Under the pieces are notes generated by a model, which worked only from the letters and a program-made list of their open reading frames with translations, was not told the DNA's origin and made no database searches. The position numbers were made by a program, and so were the translations under genes. A stretch of DNA of 64,000 nt from Pseudomonas oryzicola (GTDB lineage Bacteria; Pseudomonadota; Gammaproteobacteria; Pseudomonadales; Pseudomonadaceae): NCBI RefSeq assembly GCF_014269185.2, contig NZ_JABWRZ020000004.1, forward strand, positions 1-64,000, given 5' to 3'. Every line of letters starts with the position of its first letter. Position 1 is the stretch's first letter. Below, one piece after another: positions 56,001 to 62,170 of the stretch.

Positions 56001-56809
56001 GCATCGCCCTGGAGCACGAGCTGCGCCGCGCCGTCGAACGCAACGAAATGAGCCTGTACTTCCAGCCCAAACTCAGCCTCAGGACCCAGAGCCTGGTGGG
56101 TGCCGAAGCGCTGATCCGCTGGAGCCACCCGACCTTTGGCGAAGTGCCACCGGAACATTTCATCCACCTGGCGGAAGAGAACGGCACCATCCTCCAGCTT
56201 GGTGACTGGGTACTGGAGCAGGCCTGCCGCCAGATTCAGGCCTGGAAGCAGTACTACGAACCCTTCGGCCCACTCTCGATCAACCTCGCCGGCGCGCAGC
56301 TGCGCCAACCGCACCTGGCCCGGCGTATCGAACAGTTGCTCAAGCAATACCAGCTGCAGGCTGGCGACCTGCAGCTGGAAATCACTGAAAACTTCATCAT
56401 GAGCCAGGCAGAAGAAGCCCTGGCCGTGCTGTATCAGTTGAAGAAACTGGGCGTGCAACTGGCCATCGACGACTTCGGCACCGGGTATTCCTCACTGAGC
56501 TACCTCAAACGCCTGCCGCTGGACATTCTGAAGATCGACAAGTCGTTCATCCGCGGCCTGCCCGACGATCCACACGACGCCGCCATTGCCCGCGCAATCA
56601 TCGCCCTGGGCCGCAGCATGCAGCTGACCATCATTGCCGAAGGCGTGGAAAACCAGGCCCAGCAGCGTTTTCTGGCAGCAGAAGGGTGCGAGCAGATCCA
56701 GGGCTACATCGTCAGTCTGCCACTGCCGCCGGAAGAGTTTGCGGCAGGGTTCCTTCGCATAGCACTATCGGATCTTTCAGATGGCACAGGTGCGAAACCC
56801 TCGTTATAA
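53066..56809 (+). CDS. rmcA: RmcA-like dual GGDEF-EAL protein with periplasmic binding domain and four PAS domains
   Basis: A 1247-residue membrane protein controlling cyclic di-GMP. After a signal peptide (1-22) comes an SBP_bac_3 domain (about 25-250), one membrane helix (about 267-288), and four PAS domains beginning near 310, 434, 558 and 682. The GGDEF domain (about 805-970) has an intact ARLGGDEFI site. The EAL domain (about 985-1235) has EALIRW, DDFGTGYSSLSYL and AEGVEN. Both activities are therefore possible. Domain order, length and position next to rpoD match RmcA of P. aeruginosa, which tunes matrix production to redox state. The start follows GAAAGCGAGG; the frame is open further upstream into rpoD. 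Confidence 0.88.
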   Translation: MSLLPAILLMFLLLWNTTAGALTLTDEEKAWLAAHPQLSLGVDASWPPFEFRDQEGRYQGLAADYIASIQQRLEVTLKPVEPRSWTEVLALARENRIDLLPGIMSTPERQGYLAFTRPYLDFPIVILAHKGGAQPRNLEELYGLKVAVVENYAPHELLRTHHPDLNLVALPNVSSTLQALATDQVDAVVGDLASSIWSLRQLKLDGLYVSGETPYRYQLAMAVPRDKKVLVGILDKVIADMSSGEVSQIQQRWVGNVVDQRMFWSDLLAYGLPAVLLLMVVLAVVIRINRRLSSEISRRIALEQELRSSEYRYRSLVESLSAIAWEADANDFIYSYVSPHAEDLLGYPLSEWLKPGFWRSILHPDDALWAQAYCDSETAAGRDHSLDYRVIRADGQPLWVRNIVSMIEHGHKPVMRGLMIDISETKRTENALRLSEQKFASVFQQCPDILLIARHSDGCLLEVNEAFEEQIGLTPDQVIGRTATDLNLWGVEGTGPRLLERLHQGGIRNLEMSFRRSNGQLFTGLTSAETFELDGTPALVVAVRDISQLKETQEQLRTSEEKFAKAFHASPDGLLLSRQTDGLLLEVNEGFCRLTGYDLNPALDQTSLDLGIWVDLNERRRLVDQLNRDGFVRDFTCHIRRSDGQIRLCELSARPLPIAGVDCMLTIARDITERQLMQEKLQLAATVFENTAEGVLITDIDQRISAVNRAFTEITGYSEIEALGQTPRLLASGQHDSAFYAAMWHQLTDEGHWQGEIYNKRKNGELYPGWLTISAVRNSEREITHFVAVFADISSLKHAQAKLDYQAHHDPLTGLPNRTLFESRLQAVLISEQESNRQGAVLFLDLDRFKHINDSLGHPVGDLLLKGIAQRLKEQVRDVDTVARLGGDEFIILLPGLHKPSDASTIANKLLSCFNAPFQAGEHEFFTSASIGISLYPQDGIDVSTLIRNADAAMYRSKAKGRNRVEAYTLDLTAQASERIALEHELRRAVERNEMSLYFQPKLSLRTQSLVGAEALIRWSHPTFGEVPPEHFIHLAEENGTILQLGDWVLEQACRQIQAWKQYYEPFGPLSINLAGAQLRQPHLARRIEQLLKQYQLQAGDLQLEITENFIMSQAEEALAVLYQLKKLGVQLAIDDFGTGYSSLSYLKRLPLDILKIDKSFIRGLPDDPHDAAIARAIIALGRSMQLTIIAEGVENQAQQRFLAAEGCEQIQGYIVSLPLPPEEFAAGFLRIALSDLSDGTGAKPSL

Positions 56810-56810
56810 T
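56781..56810 (+). promoter_or_regulatory. Candidate tRNA-Ile2 promoter inside the end of rmcA
   Basis: ATGGCA at 56781-56786, an 18-base spacer and a perfect TATAAT at 56805-56810. The -10 box overlaps the rmcA stop codon TAA (56807-56809). A GC-rich discriminator (CCGGCG) follows, typical of stringently controlled stable-RNA promoters. Transcription would begin about 9 bases before the mature tRNA. Confidence 0.6.
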
Positions 56811-56825
56811 CCGGCGACTTACTGA

Positions 56826-56902
56826 GGGCCTATAGCTCAGTCGGTTAGAGCAGAGGACTCATAATCCTTTGGTCCACGGTTCGAGTCCGTGTGGGCCCAC
56901 CA
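56826..56902 (+). tRNA. tRNA-Ile2 (anticodon CAT, lysidine-modified)
   Basis: A 77-base tRNA with encoded CCA. The acceptor stem pairs GGGCCTA with TGGGCCC (one T-G pair), the anticodon loop is CTCATAA with CAT at 56860-56862, and the T-arm is CACGG-TTCGAGT-CCGTG. A CAT anticodon fits initiator Met, elongator Met or Ile2. The C4-G69 and C5-G68 pairs are those recognised by TilS in E. coli tRNA-Ile2, and the first pair is Watson-Crick, which excludes initiator tRNA. So it should read AUA after lysidine modification. Confidence 0.85.
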
Positions 56903-56911
56903 GCTATGACG

Positions 56912-56935
56912 AAGCCGCGCTATTGCGCGGCTTTC
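56912..56935 (+). terminator. Terminator of the tRNA gene
   Basis: AAGCCGCGC-TATT-GCGCGGCTT followed by TCGCGTTTCT, 10 bases past the tRNA CCA. Confidence 0.8.
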
Positions 56936-57024
56936 GCGTTTCTGGCCCCTGCAAAAGCGCACCGTGACTTTGACGTCATCCACCACACACCATAACCAAA
57001 CCACCTACCTTGAAAATAGACAGT

Positions 57025-57085
57025 GAGCCGAATAGCCGGCATTATCGGCTCATCATGTGAGCCGAATAGGCTCGTTAATCGGCTC
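57025..57085. promoter_or_regulatory. Two tandem 27-base palindromic repeats before the Fic gene (candidate operator)
   Basis: Copies at 57025-57051 and 57059-57085 both begin GAGCCGAATAG and end ATCGGCTC, giving 7-bp inverted arms GAGCCGA / TCGGCTC. The second copy also nests GAGCC-GAATA-GGCTC. Copy starts are 34 bases apart, and the second ends 10 bases before the start codon. A TTGAAA at 57010-57015 just upstream could be a -35 box, which would put the repeats over the promoter. Operator function is inferred. Confidence 0.6.
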
Positions 57086-57095
57086 ATCGAACCTT

Positions 57096-58217
57096 ATGAA
57101 CGACCCGCTCTGTATCTGGCAGCAGCCTGATTGGCCACACTTCAGCTGGCAAGCCGAAGCGCTTGCACCGCTGCTGCGCGCTTGCGGTCAGGCCGAGGGA
57201 CGTTTGTTGGGCATGCTCGGCGCGGTAGGGAAGGACACCGAAGTGCAGAGCAGCCTGGATGCCATGCTGCAGAACATCATCACCTCTTCAGCCATCGAGG
57301 GTGAACAGCTGAATCTCGGTTCGGTACGCTCATCACTGGCGCGGCGTTTGGGGCTGAATGAAGAAGGCCGCACCACCTCACGCTCCGAAAGCCTGGCGGA
57401 ACTCCTGCTCGATGCCACCCGTGCCCACCAGCAACCGCTGGACGAACAGCGACTGTTCACCTGGCACCGTTGGTTATTCCCCAGCGATGAGCAATTGCTG
57501 GCGCGGCCGTTACACATCGGCGCACTGCGTGGCGATGAGCCGATGCAGGCCGTATCAGGCCGGATCGACCGCCCTACCGTACATTTCGAAGCTCCTCCTC
57601 GCGAAGGGCTGGAAGCGCAACTGGCAGAATTTCTCGCCTGGTTCGAGCGCAGCCGCAGCGAGGCTAGCCTCGACCCCTTTGTACGCGCCGGCATCGCTCA
57701 TTTCTGGTTCGTTACCCTGCACCCCTTCGATGATGGCAACGGTCGCCTCACACGCGCCATCACCGACCTGGCATTGGCTGAAGGCGAGCAGCAGGCCGTC
57801 CGCTTTTACGCCATGTCCGCAAGCATCCTCGATGACCGCACCGGTTACTACCGCATCCTCGAGGCCAGCCAGAAAGGCTCCCTGGACATCACCGCCTGGC
57901 TGCAATGGTTCCTCGCGACGTTGCTCAAAAGCCTGGAACAGGCCCTTGCTCGCATCGATCGCGTGCTGGCCAAGGCACGCTTCTGGCAGGCGCATCGCAG
58001 CCAGACATTGTCGGTGGAGCAGGTCAAAGTGCTCAATCGCCTGCTGGACGGTGGAGAACGTGGTTTTGAAGATCGCATCAGCGCCGCTCAGTACCAAGCG
58101 GTAACCAAGGTATCCAAAGCCACCGCGACCCGTCATCTGAGCGACTTGCTGAAAAAGGGCTGTATCGAACGACTGCCCGGTGGCGGGCGCAGCACACGCT
58201 ATCGAATTACACGTTGA
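57096..58217 (+). CDS. Fic family protein with C-terminal winged-helix domain
   Basis: Fic enzymes transfer AMP (or related groups) to protein hydroxyls. This 373-residue protein has an intact catalytic motif HPFDDGNGRLTR at about 209-220. The inhibitory helix motif SSAIEG is at about 64-69, N-terminal to the Fic domain, as in class II autoinhibited Fic proteins. The C-terminal 90 residues form a winged helix (VTKVSKATATRHLSDLLKKGCIERL). No antitoxin gene is adjacent, consistent with built-in inhibition. The ATG at 57096 has no clear ribosome site; an earlier GTG lies inside the repeats. Target unknown. It stands between tRNA-Ile2 and an Lrp-type gene. Confidence 0.88.
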   Translation: MNDPLCIWQQPDWPHFSWQAEALAPLLRACGQAEGRLLGMLGAVGKDTEVQSSLDAMLQNIITSSAIEGEQLNLGSVRSSLARRLGLNEEGRTTSRSESLAELLLDATRAHQQPLDEQRLFTWHRWLFPSDEQLLARPLHIGALRGDEPMQAVSGRIDRPTVHFEAPPREGLEAQLAEFLAWFERSRSEASLDPFVRAGIAHFWFVTLHPFDDGNGRLTRAITDLALAEGEQQAVRFYAMSASILDDRTGYYRILEASQKGSLDITAWLQWFLATLLKSLEQALARIDRVLAKARFWQAHRSQTLSVEQVKVLNRLLDGGERGFEDRISAAQYQAVTKVSKATATRHLSDLLKKGCIERLPGGGRSTRYRITR

Positions 58218-58301
58218 GCAACTGAACCGCCAGCGGGTCACTGCCCTTGCCCTCATCGCCAAGGGCTGGCTAGGCTGGCAGGCCAACCGTAGAGACTTGC
58301 C

Positions 58302-58763
58302 ATGTCGGATTCCCGTTCCATCACGCTGGATGAAATCGATCGCCAGCTGATCGCCCTGCTGCAGATCAACGCCCGCGAAAGTGTCGCTACCCTTGCCCGC
58401 CAGCTGGGTATCGCCCGCACTACCGTCAACTCGCGCCTGGAGCGGCTGGAGAAGAACAAGGTCATCTCCGGCTATGGCGTGCGTCTGGGCCAGCGGGTAT
58501 TGGGCGGCGGGCTGCAAGCGTATGTGGGGATCAAGGTGCAGCCGCGCTCGGGCAAGGAGGTGGTGCGGCGCTTGAGTGCCATGGGGCAGGTGCAGCAGCT
58601 GTGCGCGGTGAGCGGCGAGTTCGACTATGTGGCCTGGCTGCGTACGGATTCGCCCGAGCAACTGGACCAGTTGCTCGACCAGATCGGCAGTGTCGACGGG
58701 GTGGAGAAGACCACCACGTCGATCATCCTCAGCAGCAAAGTGGACCGCGGACAGCCGCTCTGA
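58302..58763 (+). CDS. Lrp/AsnC family transcriptional regulator
   Basis: A 153-residue regulator with an N-terminal helix-turn-helix (LDEIDRQLIALLQINARESVATLARQLG followed by RTTVNSRLERLEK) and a C-terminal RAM/AsnC ligand-binding domain (LQAYVGIKVQPRSGKEVVRRL and VSGEFDYVAWLRTDSPEQL). It lies 0.8 kb upstream of davB on the same strand, with a small opposite-strand gene between. Because Lrp-type proteins often control catabolism of the amino acid they sense, it is a candidate lysine or 5-aminovalerate responder; that link is inference. Confidence 0.88.
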   Translation: MSDSRSITLDEIDRQLIALLQINARESVATLARQLGIARTTVNSRLERLEKNKVISGYGVRLGQRVLGGGLQAYVGIKVQPRSGKEVVRRLSAMGQVQQLCAVSGEFDYVAWLRTDSPEQLDQLLDQIGSVDGVEKTTTSIILSSKVDRGQPL

Positions 58764-58775
58764 GCTGGCTGGCAC

Positions 58776-59066
58776 TCAGGCCTCCTGGGCGTCGAGCAGG
58801 CTCTCCAGGATTGCAGAGAGGCTTTCGGCGCAATGCTGCATCGACCAGACCATGTCACGGCTGCGCTCGGGCGCATGGTGCTGGGCATAGTCGGTGACGA
58901 TCTGATCGAGGCCACGGGCCAGAAGACAGGCGTGAACCAGAGCGTCTGCGGCGTCGATGCCGGGGCGGATGGCGAACAGCGGCGGGTGGCTGGATTCGCA
59001 GTTGCAGAAGGTTTTTTCGGCGGTGGGTTTCAGTTTTTCGAGTTGTCCAGAATCAGATTTCTTCAC
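58776..59066 (-). CDS. Small DUF3077-like protein
   Basis: A protein of about 96 residues. The C-terminal 65 residues (PLFAIRPGIDAADALVHACLLARGLDQ onward) resemble the DUF3077 helical family, common in Pseudomonas and without known function. The best start is GTG at 59066 (VKKSDSGQLEKLKPTAEKTF), with GGAAA upstream. An ATG at 59138 in the same frame would add 24 residues. It is convergent with the Lrp-type gene, 12 bases away. Confidence 0.6.
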   Translation of the reverse strand: MKKSDSGQLEKLKPTAEKTFCNCESSHPPLFAIRPGIDAADALVHACLLARGLDQIVTDYAQHHAPERSRDMVWSMQHCAESLSAILESLLDAQEA

Positions 59067-59596
59067 GATGCAGTTTCCAAATTGAGTCTTGAGGAAACTG
59101 CCGGCCAACTCCTTCTCACGGGAATAGGCGGCAGCCATGCACGGGGTGAGAAACCGGCCAACTTGGAAATCCGGCCAGACCGAAGCCTGCCCGCGCACAG
59201 CTGCCATGACACAAGCCTTGGTGCGAAGTTGGAGGATGGGTTCTCACACCCGCTCGCCCGAACAGCAGCGACACAGTGAAGTTAACGATGAGGTGTTTCC
59301 CACGCAGCCAGACCGAGGCTATAGCGGGCGTAGGGTAATTCTTTAACGCACGGCTCGGGTGTAGGAATTGGCTGGTCATCCCTGATCAAAGCCCCACAGG
59401 GGGCGGTGTTTGTCTTGGGCATGCTTTCACCAGTTTCGTCTTAATAGATTGACTGACAGTCATTTCGACGAAGCAAGTGACATTTGGACAACACTATGTA
59501 CCTTAATAACGAACACCCCACTCCCTAAAATGGCCCTAGGCATCTCCTATACTCAGGCTCCGCTACCCGCGCAGCCCCCTCTGGCAAGGTCACTCC
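59067..59596. promoter_or_regulatory. 530-base gap upstream of davB with palindrome and candidate promoter
   Basis: No convincing gene is seen here. A perfect 13-base dyad TGACTG-A-CAGTCA lies at 59450-59462. The element CTATACT at 59547-59553 matches the sigma-S extended -10 box, without a good -35 box; transcription would start near 59560, leaving a leader of about 37 bases. The region is more AT-rich than the flanking genes. The dyad may be an operator for the nearby Lrp-type regulator or another factor. Confidence 0.4.
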
Positions 59597-61279
59597 ATGA
59601 ACAAGAAAAACCGCCACCCCGCCGACGGCAAGAAGCCCATCACCATTTTCGGCCCGGACTTCCCATTCGCCTTCGACGACTGGCTGGAACACCCCGCAGG
59701 CCTGGGCAGCATTCCGGCCGAGCGCCATGGTGAGGAAGTGGCTATCGTGGGCGCCGGCATCGCCGGGCTGGTGGCGGCCTACGAACTGATGAAACTTGGC
59801 CTCAAGCCGGTGGTGTACGAGGCCTCCAAGCTGGGTGGCCGGCTGCGTTCGCAAGCCTTCAACGGCACCGACGGGGTCATCGCCGAGCTGGGTGGCATGC
59901 GTTTCCCGGTGTCGTCCACCGCCTTCTACCACTATGTGGACAAACTGGGCCTGGAAACCAAGCCCTTCCCCAACCCACTGACCCCGGCCTCGGGCAGCAC
60001 CGTGATCGACCTGGAAGGCCAGACCTACTACGCCGAAAAGCCCAGCGACCTGCCCAAGCTGTTCCAGGAGGTGGCCGACGCCTGGGCCGACGCGCTGGAA
60101 AGCGGCGCCCAGTTCGCCGATATCCAGCAGGCTATCCGCGACCGTGACGTACCGCGCTTGAAAGAGCTGTGGAACAAACTGGTACCGCTGTGGGACGACC
60201 GCACCTTCTACGACTTCGTGGCCACCTCGCGCTCGTTCGCCAAGCTGAGCTTCCAGCACCGTGAGGTGTTCGGCCAGGTCGGCTTCGGCACCGGCGGCTG
60301 GGATTCGGACTTCCCCAACTCGATGCTGGAAATCTTCCGCGTGGTAATGACCAATTGCGACGACCACCAGCACCTGGTGGTCGGCGGGGTGGAACAGGTG
60401 CCGCAAGGCATCTGGCGCCATGTGCCGGAGCGTTGCGTACACTGGCCCGAAGGCACCAGCCTGAGCGCGCTGCATGGCGGCGCGCCGCGCACCGGGGTCA
60501 AACGCATCGCCCGCGCTGCCGACGGCCGCCTGGCGGTCACCGACAACTGGGGCGACACCCGTCACTACAGCGCCGTGCTCGCTACCTGCCAGACCTGGTT
60601 GCTGACCACCCAGATCGACTGCGAGGAATCGCTGTTCTCGCAGAAGATGTGGATGGCCCTGGACCGCACCCGCTACATGCAATCGTCGAAGACCTTCGTC
60701 ATGGTCGACCGGCCATTCTGGAAGGACAAGGACCCGCAAACCGGTCGCGACCTGATGAGCATGACCCTCACCGACCGCCTCACCCGCGGCACTTACCTGT
60801 TCGACAATGGCGACGACAAGCCGGGGGTGATCTGCCTGTCCTACGCCTGGATGAGCGACGCCCTGAAGATGCTGCCGCACCCGGTGGAAAAACGCGTGCA
60901 ACTGGCCCTGGACGCACTGAAGAAAATCTACCCGAAGACCGACATCGCCGGGCACATCATCGGCGACCCGATCACCGTTTCCTGGGAAGCCGACCCATAC
61001 TTCCTCGGCGCCTTCAAGGGCGCGCTGCCAGGCCACTACCGCTACAACCAGCGCATGTATGCCCACTTCATGCAGCAAGACATGCCTGCCGAGCAGCGTG
61101 GCATCTTCATCGCCGGTGACGACGTGTCCTGGACCCCCGCCTGGGTCGAAGGTGCGGTGCAGACTTCGCTGAATGCGGTGTGGGGTATCATGAACCACTT
61201 CGGTGGTCGCACCCACCCGGAAAACCCTGGCCCAGGTGACGTGTTCAACGAAATCGGCCCGATCGCCCTGGCGGACTGA
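59597..61279 (+). CDS. davB: L-lysine 2-monooxygenase
   Basis: FAD enzyme converting L-lysine and oxygen to 5-aminopentanamide, carbon dioxide and water: first step of the delta-aminovalerate pathway of P. putida. The 560-residue protein has the dinucleotide-binding motif VAIVGAGIAGLVAAYEL near residue 48, the amine-oxidase motif KLGGRLRSQAF, and the C-terminal FAD-contacting FIAGDDVSWTPAWVEGAVQT. The sequence closely matches the known P. putida DavB by recall. davA follows 14 bases downstream. The start ATG follows AAGG weakly. Confidence 0.96.
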   Translation: MNKKNRHPADGKKPITIFGPDFPFAFDDWLEHPAGLGSIPAERHGEEVAIVGAGIAGLVAAYELMKLGLKPVVYEASKLGGRLRSQAFNGTDGVIAELGGMRFPVSSTAFYHYVDKLGLETKPFPNPLTPASGSTVIDLEGQTYYAEKPSDLPKLFQEVADAWADALESGAQFADIQQAIRDRDVPRLKELWNKLVPLWDDRTFYDFVATSRSFAKLSFQHREVFGQVGFGTGGWDSDFPNSMLEIFRVVMTNCDDHQHLVVGGVEQVPQGIWRHVPERCVHWPEGTSLSALHGGAPRTGVKRIARAADGRLAVTDNWGDTRHYSAVLATCQTWLLTTQIDCEESLFSQKMWMALDRTRYMQSSKTFVMVDRPFWKDKDPQTGRDLMSMTLTDRLTRGTYLFDNGDDKPGVICLSYAWMSDALKMLPHPVEKRVQLALDALKKIYPKTDIAGHIIGDPITVSWEADPYFLGAFKGALPGHYRYNQRMYAHFMQQDMPAEQRGIFIAGDDVSWTPAWVEGAVQTSLNAVWGIMNHFGGRTHPENPGPGDVFNEIGPIALAD

Positions 61280-61293
61280 GACAAGGAGGCAGC

Positions 61294-62088
61294 ATGCGCA
61301 TCGCTCTGTTCCAGGGCGCGCCCAAGCCACTGGACGTGCCCGGCAACCTGCAACGCTTGCGCCACCAGGCGCAACTGGCGGCCGAACGCGGCGCCCGGTT
61401 GCTGGTGTGCCCGGAGATGTTCCTGACCGGCTACAACATCGGCCAGGCCCAGGTCGAGCGCCTGGCCGAGGCCGACGACGGCCCGGCAGCCATGGAGGTG
61501 GTGGAGATCGCCCAGGCGCACCGCATCGCCATCGTCTATGGCTACCCGGAGCGCGGCGATGACGGGGCGATCTACAACAGCGTGCAGTTGATCGATGCAC
61601 AGGGGCGGAGCCTGGGCAACTACCGCAAGACTCACCTGTTCGGTGAGCTGGACCGCTCGATGTTCAGCGCAGGTCCCGACCACTTTCCGGTGGTGGAGCT
61701 GGAGGGCTGGAAGGTCGGCCTGCTGATCTGTTACGACATCGAGTTCCCGGAGAATGCCCGCCGCCTGGCGCTGAACGGTGCCGAACTGATCCTGGTGCCG
61801 ACGGCGAACATGGCACCGTACGACTTTGTCTGCCAGGTGACCGTAAGGGCGCGGGCACAGGAGAACCAGTGCTACCTGGTGTATGCCAACTACTGTGGTG
61901 CGGAAGGCGAGATCCACTATTGCGGGCAAAGCAGCATCATCGGCCCCGATGGCAGCCTGCTGGCGATGGCCGGGCACGACGAGTGCCAGCTGCTGGCGGA
62001 GCTTGAGCATGAACGGGTGGCGCAGGGACGGGCGGCATTTCCCTACCTGAGCGATCTGCGCCAGGAGCTGCACCTGCGCAAAGGCTGA
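61294..62088 (+). CDS. davA: 5-aminopentanamidase
   Basis: Hydrolyses 5-aminopentanamide to 5-aminovalerate and ammonia, second step of the DavBA route. A nitrilase-superfamily protein of 264 residues with the Glu-Lys-Cys triad visible in VCPEMFLTGYN (Glu), YRKTHLFGELD (Lys) and LLICYDIEFPENAR (Cys). It follows davB by 14 bases with an AAGGAGG ribosome site, so the two form an operon. A REP palindrome follows the stop. Confidence 0.96.
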   Translation: MRIALFQGAPKPLDVPGNLQRLRHQAQLAAERGARLLVCPEMFLTGYNIGQAQVERLAEADDGPAAMEVVEIAQAHRIAIVYGYPERGDDGAIYNSVQLIDAQGRSLGNYRKTHLFGELDRSMFSAGPDHFPVVELEGWKVGLLICYDIEFPENARRLALNGAELILVPTANMAPYDFVCQVTVRARAQENQCYLVYANYCGAEGEIHYCGQSSIIGPDGSLLAMAGHDECQLLAELEHERVAQGRAAFPYLSDLRQELHLRKG

Positions 62089-62092
62089 CAGC

Positions 62093-62119
62093 CCTTTCGC
62101 GAGTTTACCCGCGAAGAGG
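62093..62119. repeat. REP-like palindrome after davA
   Basis: CCTTTCGCG, a short centre and CCGCGAAGAGG pair imperfectly, 5 bases past the davA stop. The sequence is a typical P. putida REP core and may act as the davBA transcription stop. Confidence 0.6.
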
Positions 62120-62170
62120 CCGGGCCTGCCGGCAAATGGGTTAGCATGGCATGCAGCAACCGGAGCCCCC

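Noticed and set aside
57025..57085. CRISPR-like repeat before the Fic gene
   Set aside because: Only two copies with a 7-base spacing and strong internal symmetry; an operator pair fits better. No cas genes are in the window.
56826..58217. Genomic island inserted at tRNA-Ile2
   Set aside because: tRNA genes are common integration sites and the Fic gene follows directly, but no repeat of the tRNA 3' end, no integrase and no second boundary were seen. Acquisition of the Fic gene remains possible but unsupported.
59067..59596. Short open frames in the gap before davB
   Set aside because: They have no ribosome sites and unlike codon use, and overlap opposite-strand frames; considered non-coding regulatory sequence.
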